The notes beneath the pieces are model-generated. The model did no database searches, was not told where the DNA came from, and saw only the letters and a program-made list of their open reading frames with translations. Shown here piece after piece: positions 1 through 7,851 of a stretch of 11,947 bases of DNA. Origin of the DNA: Kiloniellales bacterium (GTDB lineage: Bacteria; Pseudomonadota; Alphaproteobacteria; Kiloniellales; JAKSDN01); contig JAKSDN010001252.1 in NCBI GenBank assembly GCA_022360075.1, positions 1 to 11,947 of the forward strand, in the 5' to 3' direction. The position numbers were made by a program, and so were the translations under genes. Each line of letters opens with the position of its first letter. Position 1 is the stretch's first letter.

Positions 1-3000
1 AAGAACTCGTGCTCAGATCCGGGTTCGTGATCGTCACCAGGCGGTCGAGGCCGTCGAAGGCCTGCTGGGTCTGGTTGTTCACCCCGTCGGTCAGCGACGC
101 CAGGTTCGAGTTCTTGTCGTAGGCAAAGAGCGTCTTCTGGCTCGCCGCCCCGACCGACTCCAATAGCCGGCCCAGCTCGTCGTAGACCCGCGTCTGGCTG
201 CGCTCGATCGTCCCGCCGGACGCCTTCACGACCTCCGCCGTGCGCCCGCCCATGGCGTCGAGCGTGTACTCGATGCGCTCGTCCAAGCTGTTGGCGATCG
301 CGGTCAGGCGGTGGGCGGCGTCGTACTCGTAGGTCAGCTTGGCCGTGCCCGGCAGGGTGATGCCGGTGATCTGGCCGACGTCGTCGTACTCGAAGGTGGT
401 GACCGCATCGCCGCCCGCGTCCTTGACGGTGCGGGTGACCAGGCGGCCGCGCTCGTCGTAGGCCAGCTCGGTGACCGTGCCATTGGGATCGGTGATCGAG
501 GTCGGGCGGCCGGCGTCGTCGTGGGCCGTGATCTCGGTGGCTTGGTTCAAAGGGTTGGTCACCTTGATCAGGTTGCCGTCGGCGTCGTAGTCGAAGGTCG
601 TGATGTCGCTCACGTCGGTGCGCGGGCCGTCGATCGACACGAGGTGACGCATGCCCGGCGTCGGTGCGACGTAGTCGTCGCGGATCAGCTTGGCCTGGAT
701 CATGTCGAAATAGGCGTCGTTCGGCGTGCCGCTGACCCGCTGCGCCTCCAGCTTCAGGCGCACCGTCCGGGTGCCGCTCGGCAGCACTCCGGAGATCTCT
801 CGGTCGGTCCAGCCGGACGGCGCCGAGGCGCTCGATGCCACCGGCGTGCCGATCTCGACGCCGCCGCCGTCCAGGAACACCAAACGGGCCAGTCCCTTGT
901 CGCTGCCGGACTTCGAGCGCTGGCGCCAGTCCAGCTCGAAGCTGCGGTTGCCCGCGTCCACGGCCGCGTGGTGACCGCTCGGGATCGCCAGGTCCTGATA
1001 GGCGACGGTGAGCGCGGCGCTGCCGCCATTGAAGTGGCGGGCGCCCTGAGACGAGACCGGATTGCCCGAGGCCTGCGTGCCGAGGGCGCCGGTCTCGTTG
1101 GTCCAGCCGCTGGTGTTCCCCGTCTCCGCGCCTGGGTTCTGGATGGTCACCGGGATGCGCGCGGGATCGCGCGGGATCATCGTCAAGGAGAAGGTGTTGA
1201 AGTAGACGTTGTTCTGAAGGCCGGCACCCCGCTGGGCCTCCAGGGTGATCCTAATCTTGCGCGTGTTCAGCGGCACGTTCGCCCACTGGTTATAGACGGT
1301 CCAGCTCGACGGTCGGCGCCGCAGGCTCTCGATCGCCATGCCGAGCTCCACACCCTGGGAGTCGAAGAAGCGCAGCCCGACGGAGCCGTAGTCCACCCCG
1401 ATGGTGGTCTGACGCCATCGCAGGCGGACCACCCAGTCGTTGGCGTCGACCGTGCCGTGGTAGGCCGAGGGGATCGCGATCTCCTGATACAGCTCGCTGT
1501 AGGCGGCGTTGCCGGCGTAGAAGCTGCTGGACGACAGGGCCTGGAAGGCGCCCACCCCCTTGGTCCAGCCGGTGAGGTCGCCCAGATGCGCACTTTCGTT
1601 GACGACGTCGAGGTTCACCGCGGAGGGCAGCTCGGACCCGCCGGGCCCGACATCCTCGCTATAGGCGTATTGCCAGATCCGGGTTTGCCCGTTCGTGCTG
1701 TAGGGAACCGAGTGCGTGGTCGTGTCCAGCTCCTTGCGCTGGATCAAGAGGGCGTTGTCGTCATAACTCAGATAAATGCGTCGGCCCGGCTCACGAATTT
1801 GCTTTGGCTTCCTGTTCCGCACGTCGGTGCCCCAGGACGTTCTGATCAAACGCTCTTCGATGGCGCCGACCGCCTCGGTGAGTTGCGTTATCTGGTTGAG
1901 CGCGTTCCGCGTGAAGTTGGTCTGATTGCTCTCCCAGTCCGTCTGGCTCGCGATGTTGCCGTTGCTGTTGTAGGTGTAGGCCATGGTCGAGGCCGGGCAG
2001 TTCGTGCTCGCCTGACCGTCGATCGAGGTCAGCTTGCTACGGTGCTGGACCGTCGAGAAGTTGTAGATTGCCTGCTTGTTCAGGGCGTTGGTGATCGTTC
2101 GGCTGCCGTTGGTGTTGTAGGTGATGGTCACCTTGCCGGCGCCGCCGGCGTGCTCGCTGGAGGTCGCGCGCCCTTGCGAGTCGTAGGCGAAGGTCGCGAA
2201 GGTGTTGCCGTTCTCGTCGAGGATCTTGGTGAGGGCGAAGGGATTGACCGTGTCCTCGTAGCGATAGGTCTGGGTCGGGTTGTCGGTGTCGGTGCCGGGC
2301 GTATCGTCGGGGTAGGTGACCTTCGTGAGGATCTTCTGGCTGGTCGGGACGCCCGGCAGGATCGAGATGTCGCTGTAGCTGTACTTGTACACATGGCTTT
2401 CCGGGTCGGACATGGTGTCCAAGCGGCCATCTACGTAAGTGAAGTTGAGCTCGCGGCCCAGGCTGTCGGTCACCTTCGAGACGCGGCCGTCGATGTTGTG
2501 GGTGATCGTCTGCCGATAGTCGTTGGGCCAGCGGATCTCCATCAGACGGCCGTCGGTGGCGCTGTAGGTTTCGACGATGCCCGTGTTGTCGAAAACCTCC
2601 CAGTCGTTGTCGCTGTTCTTGAGCATCCGGAGGTCGAGGTCTTTCAGGTCATGCCAGACCAAGCCAATCTTCGTCCGGGGCACATAGGTGCTGCCGCTGG
2701 GTCGGAAGTTGATCCCGTATTCGTTGGGTCGGGTCAGCCAGAGATCGGGCAGTTCGAGCTTGCGGTCGAAGGTCGTGCTCCAGGCGTAGCCGAGCATCCC
2801 CGGCTTGGTACGGAAGCTGTTGTAGTATCGGGTGAAGGCCAGACTGTTCGGGCCGGGTGTGCTGAAATCTGTGACCTCTTGGTACTTGTTGCCGGTGGCA
2901 ACGTCGATCGGATTCCCAACCTGCGTTTTGCCGTTGTCGTTCTGGGCGCTCCCGGGGCAGCGGTCATCGCTTTGCTCCGCCACGGGTCCTAGAGTGTGAG

Positions 3001-3445
3001 GCAGTACACTACCCGGAAGGCACCCGCCGCCAAGAAGAGCGTTATGGTTTTCACCGGACGCGCACACAGGTGTCGTGAGGTCTTCATAGACGGTATTCGG
3101 CACCGAAATCTGGACCAGGCAGTAGTAGCCGAAGATCTCGGCCTGACTGTTGAGGACCGGCGTAATCCCGATCAAATCCCCATTCCGCGTGTTCTTCCAA
3201 GCCTCGCATGCGGCTCCGAGCGACGGTTGATTGGTCGGTAGGGCCGACCATTCCGCCAAGGCCGTCTCCGGCCGGCCGACAAGCAAGCCGAACAGAAGAA
3301 CGACGACGCACGCCAAAAGGCCGCCGGACGGCGATTGGGGCGGTCGTCTCCGGTCAGGGCCGGTGCGTCTAAGTTCGGGAGTAAGGAGAGAGGTTGATTT
3401 GAAGCTGTTTTGGAAGGTCGTGTCGACAGTCCGTTCGCAGCGCAT
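1..3445 (-). CDS. Secreted RHS/YD-repeat protein, N-terminal 1148 codons (3' end beyond window)
   Basis: The frame is open without a stop from an upstream TAG at 3479-3481 to base 1. The first ATG is at 3445, preceded by a G-rich stretch (GGGGGAAAG) that may act as a weak ribosome binding site. Residues 43-57 are hydrophobic and are followed by A-L-A at 62-64, which looks like a Sec signal peptide with a long (about 42 residue) N-region. The segment NPIDVATGNK (178-187) and what follows resemble DUF6531, the domain that opens many RHS proteins. YD-type repeats follow (about 260-596), then two beta-sandwich-like modules (about 608-757 and 766-925), then more YD repeats (about 936-1148, for example YEYDAAHRL and VYDELGRL). 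In known families, YD repeats form a hollow shell that often encloses a C-terminal toxin. Any such tip lies outside the window, so toxin activity cannot be claimed. A large wall-associated or adhesin-like YD protein is the alternative. Confidence 0.9.
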   Translation of the reverse strand, partial: MRCERTVDTTFQNSFKSTSLLTPELRRTGPDRRRPPQSPSGGLLACVVVLLFGLLVGRPETALAEWSALPTNQPSLGAACEAWKNTRNGDLIGITPVLNSQAEIFGYYCLVQISVPNTVYEDLTTPVCASGENHNALLGGGCLPGSVLPHTLGPVAEQSDDRCPGSAQNDNGKTQVGNPIDVATGNKYQEVTDFSTPGPNSLAFTRYYNSFRTKPGMLGYAWSTTFDRKLELPDLWLTRPNEYGINFRPSGSTYVPRTKIGLVWHDLKDLDLRMLKNSDNDWEVFDNTGIVETYSATDGRLMEIRWPNDYRQTITHNIDGRVSKVTDSLGRELNFTYVDGRLDTMSDPESHVYKYSYSDISILPGVPTSQKILTKVTYPDDTPGTDTDNPTQTYRYEDTVNPFALTKILDENGNTFATFAYDSQGRATSSEHAGGAGKVTITYNTNGSRTITNALNKQAIYNFSTVQHRSKLTSIDGQASTNCPASTMAYTYNSNGNIASQTDWESNQTNFTRNALNQITQLTEAVGAIEERLIRTSWGTDVRNRKPKQIREPGRRIYLSYDDNALLIQRKELDTTTHSVPYSTNGQTRIWQYAYSEDVGPGGSELPSAVNLDVVNESAHLGDLTGWTKGVGAFQALSSSSFYAGNAAYSELYQEIAIPSAYHGTVDANDWVVRLRWRQTTIGVDYGSVGLRFFDSQGVELGMAIESLRRRPSSWTVYNQWANVPLNTRKIRITLEAQRGAGLQNNVYFNTFSLTMIPRDPARIPVTIQNPGAETGNTSGWTNETGALGTQASGNPVSSQGARHFNGGSAALTVAYQDLAIPSGHHAAVDAGNRSFELDWRQRSKSGSDKGLARLVFLDGGGVEIGTPVASSASAPSGWTDREISGVLPSGTRTVRLKLEAQRVSGTPNDAYFDMIQAKLIRDDYVAPTPGMRHLVSIDGPRTDVSDITTFDYDADGNLIKVTNPLNQATEITAHDDAGRPTSITDPNGTVTELAYDERGRLVTRTVKDAGGDAVTTFEYDDVGQITGITLPGTAKLTYEYDAAHRLTAIANSLDERIEYTLDAMGGRTAEVVKASGGTIERSQTRVYDELGRLLESVGAASQKTLFAYDKNSNLASLTDGVNNQTQQAFDGLDRLVTITNPDLSTSS

Positions 3446-3524
3446 CTTTCCCCCGGGCGCGTTGCCGCCGAAACCGGCCTAAGGCCAGGCTCTTCTCCGG
3501 CGAGTTTCTACTTCCCCATAGCCA

Positions 3525-3541
3525 CGGTCTCTTCGAGACCG
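3525..3541. repeat. Perfect 7-bp inverted repeat with 3-nt loop
   Basis: CGGTCTC (3525-3531) and GAGACCG (3535-3541) are exact reverse complements around the loop TTC. The hairpin lies about 80-96 bases upstream of the RHS start codon, inside its probable untranslated leader. There is no T-run next to it on either strand, so it does not look like a complete intrinsic terminator. It could be an operator half-site pair or an RNA leader hairpin. Confidence 0.6.
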
Positions 3542-3581
3542 ACTCCCACCGATAGGCGCAGGTGAAGCGGTGCCGAGAAGC

Positions 3582-3598
3582 CCTCTATCACCTCTATC
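3582..3598. repeat. Short tandem direct repeat CCTCTATC
   Basis: CCTCTATC occurs at 3582-3589 and again at 3591-3598, separated by one A. The second copy runs into CTATCGG (3594-3600), which is the exact reverse complement of CCGATAG at 3549-3555. The clustering of related direct and inverted copies could mark binding sites for a regulator, although repeats this short can arise by chance. Confidence 0.4.
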
Positions 3599-3614
3599 GG
3601 AGCGAGCAGCACCT

Positions 3615-3642
3615 AGGCTAATCAATTTAGAACGGAGGTCAA
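3615..3642 (-). promoter_or_regulatory. Candidate sigma70-type promoter for the RHS gene
   Basis: On the minus strand, TTGACC (3642-3637) matches 5 of 6 bases of the -35 consensus. After a 16-nt spacer, TAGCCT (3620-3615) matches only 3 of 6 bases of the -10 consensus. It points toward the RHS start and would leave a leader of about 165 nt that includes the perfect hairpin at 3525-3541. The weak -10 makes this tentative. Confidence 0.22.
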
Positions 3643-3700
3643 CCGATACTCTTAGTCTTATTGCGTGATAATTTTATGTCAGTCCCAATGTCCTGCCGTG

Positions 3701-3743
3701 GCGCATCAGGCTACATGAAAGTACAGTCGGCCTGATAGTGCGC
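3701..3743. repeat. Interrupted 11-bp inverted repeat (candidate hairpin or operator)
   Basis: GCGCA (3701-3705) and TCAGGC (3706-3711) pair with GCCTGA (3730-3735) and TGCGC (3739-3743). A 3-nt TAG bulge interrupts the right arm and the loop is 18 nt. The bases just outside (CCG at 3696-3698 and CGG at 3745-3747) can pair after a 2x2 internal loop. The element sits about 130-170 bp upstream of gspE. No T-run follows, so a terminator is unlikely. A regulator binding site or a structured leader is possible. Confidence 0.5.
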
Positions 3744-3870
3744 ACCGGAGAAAGGCGCCATCTCAAGACCATCTCTGCTTTCCGCCCCGCGCGATCGGCG
3801 AGAGAGGGCGCTGACAAACGCGGAATTTCGGCTTCGACCTTCTAGTTCGGACAGCCTATCTTAGACGGCG

Positions 3871-5598
3871 ATGCGGACCAAAACGGGTGATGCCCAGTCA
3901 GAATCCCAAGCTCTGGATCGGCAGGTCGCAGAGTTGCTGCTGCAGTGGGGTAAGCTGGATCAGACTGCGCTTGAGCGCGCGGACCGAGCGCAGTCGGCGC
4001 ACGCCTCCTCCCTACGGTCGGTGCTACCGAAGCTCGGGCTGGTGTCCGAGCCTGACCTGGCTGCGGCGATGGCCCAAGCTCTTGGCCTGCCCCTCGTCAC
4101 GGCTGCGGACTATCCGCAGGCGCCGCTCTTTCCTGATGCAATCAGCGTGCGCTTTCTCAGGGAGAGAGGTGTGCTTCCCTTGGCGCAAAGCAACGAGGCT
4201 CTGGCCCTCGGCGTCTTGGATCCCCTCGACTCCTATGCGATCGATGCGGTCCGACTTGCCACGGGTCTGGAGGTCAGTCCCCGGATCGCCGTACCCGGCG
4301 ATCTGGAGGAAGCGCTGGACCGACTCTACGGCCAGACCGGCGCAATGGCCGCGGGCGAGGTGGAGGAGCTCGACGCCCGGACCGATCAGGGCCTGGAGAC
4401 GGACATCAGCCGGCTCGAGGACCAGGCGTCGGAAGCACCGGTCATTCGTCTGGTCAACCGGCTCGTCACCAGAGCCGTGGAAATGAGGGCATCGGACATT
4501 CACCTGGAGTCCTATGAAGATGGTCTGCAAGTTCGCTATCGCGTGGATGGCGTCCTGCAAGATGCAACGCCGCCGCCGAACCAGCTCCGCGCGGCGATCG
4601 TCTCCCGGATCAAGATCCTGGCGCGGCTTGACATCGCCGAGCGGCGATTGCCTCAAGACGGGCGCATCAGGCTGGCGGTCAGAGGCACGCCGATTGATCT
4701 TCGCGTAGCAACGATACCTACGATGCACGGCGAAAACGTGGTGCTCCGGGTTTTGAATCAGGAGCAGATCGAGCTCTCGTTCCATGCGCTGGGCTTGGAA
4801 GGCCAACACCTTGAGCGATACCTCAAGATTCTCGATCGGCCCCACGGCATCTGCCTGGTGACGGGTCCGACCGGAAGCGGCAAGACGACGACGCTCTACA
4901 CCTCATTGGTGCGGCTCAACAAGCCCGAGGTCAAGATCCTGACCGTGGAGGATCCGATCGAATACCAGCTCGAGCGCATCAACCAAATCCAGGTGAAGCC
5001 CGAAATCGGCTTGGACTTCGCAGACGTCCTGCGCTCGATCCTTCGGCACGATCCGGACATCATTCTGGTCGGTGAGATCCGGGACGTCGATACGGCACAG
5101 ATCGCGATCCAGGCCGCCCTGACCGGACACCTCGTCCTGTCGACCCTCCACACCAACAACGCCGCGAGCAGCATCTCGCGCTTGTTGGACATGGGTGTCG
5201 ACGATTACCTGGTCTGCTCCACCTTGAACGGAGTCACGGCTCAGCGCCTGGTCCGAAGCCTTTGCCCTCACTGCCGTGAACATGTGGCGCCTTCACCTGA
5301 TCTGGTTCGGCAATTGGATCTGGAGCGTTACGCCAACGGCTCGGAGCTTCGCGTTGGCCAGCCGCGTGGTTGCAGCCGGTGCGAGGGCACGGGCTACCGC
5401 GGCAGAAGTTGTATCGTCGAAACGCTGATCATGTCTGATGGCTTTCGCGAGCTGGTTCTTCGGCGCGCCGACGCAAGCGCGCTTCAGAAAGCGGCCCTGG
5501 CAGAAGGTATGCGGAGGATGTACGACCACGGCATGGAAAAAGTGCTCGCTGGCGAGACCTCACTCGAGGAAGTGCTCCGCGTGACCCGGGACCGTTAA
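3871..5598 (+). CDS. gspE: Type II secretion system ATPase GspE
   Basis: This is the cytoplasmic hexameric ATPase that powers pseudopilus assembly in the T2SS. At 575 aa it is somewhat longer than many GspE proteins (about 500). An N-terminal GspE/MshE-type domain occupies roughly residues 25-150. The core follows, with Walker A GPTGSGKT at 332-339, an Asp-box region beginning TVEDPIEY, Walker B IILVGEIRD at 397-405 (predicted catalytic Glu402) and a His box LSTLHT at 423-428. A tetracysteine zinc site is complete: C465, C468, C501 and C504. This CxxC pair arrangement is a GspE hallmark and is absent from most PilT-type retraction ATPases. The start ATG lacks a clear ribosome binding site. 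A TATCTT at 3857-3862 is so close that the message could be leaderless, which is speculation. gspF follows after 3 nt. PilB or MshE is the main alternative family, but the gsp neighbours argue for GspE. Confidence 0.95.
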   Translation: MRTKTGDAQSESQALDRQVAELLLQWGKLDQTALERADRAQSAHASSLRSVLPKLGLVSEPDLAAAMAQALGLPLVTAADYPQAPLFPDAISVRFLRERGVLPLAQSNEALALGVLDPLDSYAIDAVRLATGLEVSPRIAVPGDLEEALDRLYGQTGAMAAGEVEELDARTDQGLETDISRLEDQASEAPVIRLVNRLVTRAVEMRASDIHLESYEDGLQVRYRVDGVLQDATPPPNQLRAAIVSRIKILARLDIAERRLPQDGRIRLAVRGTPIDLRVATIPTMHGENVVLRVLNQEQIELSFHALGLEGQHLERYLKILDRPHGICLVTGPTGSGKTTTLYTSLVRLNKPEVKILTVEDPIEYQLERINQIQVKPEIGLDFADVLRSILRHDPDIILVGEIRDVDTAQIAIQAALTGHLVLSTLHTNNAASSISRLLDMGVDDYLVCSTLNGVTAQRLVRSLCPHCREHVAPSPDLVRQLDLERYANGSELRVGQPRGCSRCEGTGYRGRSCIVETLIMSDGFRELVLRRADASALQKAALAEGMRRMYDHGMEKVLAGETSLEEVLRVTRDR

Positions 5599-5601
5599 TC
5601 C

Positions 5602-6822
5602 TTGCCACGCTTCAGCTACTTTGCCGTCAGTGGGGATGGCGAGGTCGTCAAGGGCGACATGTCGGCGGACAGCCGCGATCAGGTCATCACCAGCCTGCGG
5701 GACCAGGGATATGTGCCGATACGCGCGGACCTGGCCGGCGCGCGGCGAGCAAGCAGCGATTTTGTTTGGCCTCGCCTTCGTGGCGGCCGTGTCCGGCTTT
5801 CCGACCTGACCCTTTTGACCCGTACGATGGCCACGCTCTTAGGCGCACGGCTTCCCATGGACCGTGTCCTCTCGGTGCTGCGTGACCTTGCAGCCACGGA
5901 GGCCGTCAGAACGCTGGTTGGCGCGGTCCAGGATTCAGTGAAGAACGGCTCGACCTTGGCCGATGCGCTTGAGGAACAGGGAGCCGTGTTTCCCGCCTTC
6001 TACATTGGCATGGTAAGGGCCGGTGAGGCAGGCGGGACCCTTGCCGCAGTGATGCGCGGTCTCGCTGAAACACTCGAACAAACACTGGCGACACGGGCCA
6101 TCGTCAGATCCGCGCTTACTTATCCGGTCATGGTCTTGATCATGGCCGGGCTCTCCGTGATCGTGCTCATGACGATGGTCATCCCTGAGTTCCAGCCCTT
6201 GTTCGAGCAGTCGGGCGCAGCCCTTCCGCTGTCGACCCGAGTCATGGTTTCGCTATCTGACTTCCTCGCTGCTTACGGCTGGCTGCTAGCCCTCTTACTC
6301 ATCGCCGTTCTCTTGGCGGCCGACCGCTACTTTCGAACGACCTCCGGCCGCCTGCGCAGAGACGAATGGCTGCTTCGCGCTCCCCTCCTGGGTGACCTGA
6401 TCACGAAGCTGGAGGCTGCGCGCTTTGGAAGGACGCTCGGGAGCTTGCTTCAAAGTGGTGTGACCATCTTGGGCGCCATCGACATGACCCGAGCCATCTT
6501 GCGCAACGAGGCTCTCGCGCAGGCTGTGATGCATGCCAAACCGCGAATCGCAAAAGGTGAGCGGCTCGGCCAAGCGTTGGCCCGATCGGGCCGCTTTCCA
6601 AGCCTCGCGGTCCATCTCATCGAGGTAGGAGAAGAGACGGGAGAGCTCGACGAGATGCTTCGGCATTTGGCTCGGGTTTATGATGAGGAGAGTCAACGCA
6701 CCATACAGCAGCTGCTTGCCCTCCTGGTGCCGGGGTTGACGGTTCTGCTCGGCCTCCTGGTGGCTCTGATAATCGGCTCCATGTTCAGTGCGATCCTGAG
6801 CGCCTACAACCTCCCACTCTGA
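5602..6822 (+). CDS. gspF: Type II secretion system inner-membrane platform protein GspF
   Basis: GspF is the polytopic inner-membrane protein that couples the GspE ATPase to pseudopilus growth. The 406 aa length is typical of the family. The N-terminal segment FSYFAVSGDGEVVKG (4-18) is characteristic. Two T2SSF repeats are visible: about 71-194, containing MVRAGEAGGTL at 137-147, and about 273-396, containing LIEVGEETGELDEML at 339-353. Hydrophobic spans near 170-195, 221-243 and 368-400 fit the three membrane helices known for the family. The start is a TTG, 3 nt after the gspE stop, without an evident strong ribosome binding site. The conserved F-x-Y-x-A segment right after it supports this start, so translation is probably coupled to gspE. 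This pair forms its own plus-strand unit that converges on gspK. Confidence 0.95.
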   Translation: MPRFSYFAVSGDGEVVKGDMSADSRDQVITSLRDQGYVPIRADLAGARRASSDFVWPRLRGGRVRLSDLTLLTRTMATLLGARLPMDRVLSVLRDLAATEAVRTLVGAVQDSVKNGSTLADALEEQGAVFPAFYIGMVRAGEAGGTLAAVMRGLAETLEQTLATRAIVRSALTYPVMVLIMAGLSVIVLMTMVIPEFQPLFEQSGAALPLSTRVMVSLSDFLAAYGWLLALLLIAVLLAADRYFRTTSGRLRRDEWLLRAPLLGDLITKLEAARFGRTLGSLLQSGVTILGAIDMTRAILRNEALAQAVMHAKPRIAKGERLGQALARSGRFPSLAVHLIEVGEETGELDEMLRHLARVYDEESQRTIQQLLALLVPGLTVLLGLLVALIIGSMFSAILSAYNLPL

Positions 6823-6884
6823 AAGTAAGCCGACGAGAACAGTTCTTTTCTTGAAGAGACGGCATAGGCCGTGCGTGGGCGGGC
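6823..6884. terminator. Convergent gspF/gspK junction with weak hairpins
   Basis: The 62 bp between two convergent stop codons contains ACGGC-ATAG-GCCGT (6859-6872), a 5-bp stem with a 4-nt loop. It also contains AGAACAGTTCT (about 6837-6847), a short palindrome followed on the plus strand by TTTC. Either could help terminate one or both transcripts, but neither is a textbook GC-stem plus T-run. Termination here is inferred mainly from the geometry. Confidence 0.3.
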
Positions 6885-7808
6885 TTAAGATCCGAAGAGT
6901 TCACGGAATCCTGGCCGCCATTCGAGAATTCGATAGGGCTCGGTAGGGCTTCGCTGAATGCGGACCACGACGTCGAGCGCGGCATAGCCGTCGCCGTCAC
7001 TAGCACCCTCGGCATGGACCGTATAGACACGCGCGTTTGAGCGGAACGCGGTCAGGCCCTTCTTCAAGATCCTCGGGGCGTGCTCGGGCCATTCGCTTTC
7101 GGCTTGACTATCGGCTGGGGCGAGAGCGTTTCGCTGGCGCTCTTCGACCTCGGGTATCGCTTTCGCGAGCGCCGGCGCCGCGACCCGCCAGTCGGGTATG
7201 CGCTTTCCTGTGTGGACCGTGACAGCGGGCGCTAACGAAAGAAAGAGCGGATCGGTCATACCCAGGACTTGCTTCAACTCGTAAATCGACTCGAATGGGA
7301 AGTTCTTCGGCCCAAAGGGCATACCGGCTCTCCGATAGTCGTCTTCCTCGGCACCGTTCAGGCGGCGAAGTCGATCGGGATCGCGAAAGTCGACGATCGC
7401 GTCGGCGAGAGCCGTGCTCCTCGATTCGTCATCGACCAAGCCGAAGGCCAAACGCTGCAGCAACTCAGTTGGAGCGGTATTGAGATCCACCTTTCCACCC
7501 TCGTCGACGATCGCAACCCGAACACGACCACCACCAAGGTGCCACTCATAAACTGTCCCATCGACCCGCAAACCGCCGCGGACAACGGGCTTCAACAGAC
7601 CATGGATCCCCAGGCTGACGCCGGCCTCCGCGAGCGCTTCTGCCTCCGCGCGCTCGTTCACATTGCTGACTAGCTTGAGATCGGTCCTCGTCGTCGTCGC
7701 GATGCTTGCCGCGACAAGTGCGATCAGAGCCAGTCCCCAAAGAACAGACACGAGGGCAATGCCCTTGGATGCGTGTCGCTTTCGCGAGGATCGTACTGCC
7801 AGCTTCAT
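6885..7808 (-). CDS. gspK: Type II secretion system minor pseudopilin GspK
   Basis: GspK is the largest minor pseudopilin and is thought to cap the pseudopilus tip together with GspI and GspJ. This 307 aa protein has a short basic leader ending KG at 15-16, with predicted prepilin peptidase cleavage after Gly16. A hydrophobic helix follows (17-35). The +5 position of the mature protein is Ser rather than the usual Glu, which fits GspK, the one pseudopilin family lacking that Glu. The block EGGKVDLNTA (103-112) and the segment around DFRDPD (140-145) match the conserved alpha-domain region of GspK. The gene starts 43 bp after the gspD stop codon and is probably the last gene of the minus-strand operon. 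Its position after gspD is unlike the common order, in which gspK sits between gspJ and gspL. Confidence 0.93.
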   Translation of the reverse strand: MKLAVRSSRKRHASKGIALVSVLWGLALIALVAASIATTTRTDLKLVSNVNERAEAEALAEAGVSLGIHGLLKPVVRGGLRVDGTVYEWHLGGGRVRVAIVDEGGKVDLNTAPTELLQRLAFGLVDDESRSTALADAIVDFRDPDRLRRLNGAEEDDYRRAGMPFGPKNFPFESIYELKQVLGMTDPLFLSLAPAVTVHTGKRIPDWRVAAPALAKAIPEVEERQRNALAPADSQAESEWPEHAPRILKKGLTAFRSNARVYTVHAEGASDGDGYAALDVVVRIQRSPTEPYRILEWRPGFRELFGS

Positions 7809-7851
7809 GAAGCGTCCCGGAAAAGAGCAAAAGCCAGAAGGCCAGGGCCGA

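Larger units (their letters stand above)
3446..3870. other. Divergent intergenic region between the RHS gene and gspE
   Basis: This 425 bp stretch separates two divergently transcribed genes, and I find no convincing coding frame in it. It includes the most AT-rich patch of the window (about 3615-3680), where promoters would be expected. It also holds a perfect 7-bp hairpin (3525-3541), an 8-bp direct repeat (3582-3598), a 7-bp inverted repeat pair (3549-3555 with 3594-3600) and a long interrupted hairpin (3701-3743). On the plus strand, GATAAT at 3667-3672 is the best -10-like hexamer, but no good -35 element stands at the right distance. The control sites of both gspE and the RHS gene are inferred to lie here. 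Confidence 0.8.

Noticed and set aside
311..2992. An 893-codon open frame on the plus strand starting with GTG
   Set aside because: It lies exactly antisense and in codon register with the RHS gene. Its translation is a low-complexity Val/Gly/Ala/Asp/Arg mix with no recognisable domain. The minus-strand frame gives clear DUF6531 and YD repeats and extends beyond it on both sides.
2996..3241. An 81-codon plus-strand open frame
   Set aside because: It is the continuation of the same antisense frame over the RHS N-terminal region, with no independent support.
3084..3311. A 75-codon minus-strand frame near the RHS start
   Set aside because: It is a shifted frame inside the RHS coding sequence. 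The RHS frame itself carries the signal peptide and continues into DUF6531 without interruption.
3667..3672. GATAAT as the -10 box of a gspE promoter
   Set aside because: No -35-like hexamer lies 16-18 nt upstream and there is no properly placed extended -10 TG. It is mentioned only as the best available match.
4024..4845. A 273-codon minus-strand open frame within gspE
   Set aside because: It is fully antisense to the conserved GspE region, with no domain of its own and no ribosome binding site context.
7269..7673. A 134-codon plus-strand frame inside gspK
   Set aside because: It is antisense to the conserved GspK core. The minus-strand product has the pseudopilin leader and conserved blocks.
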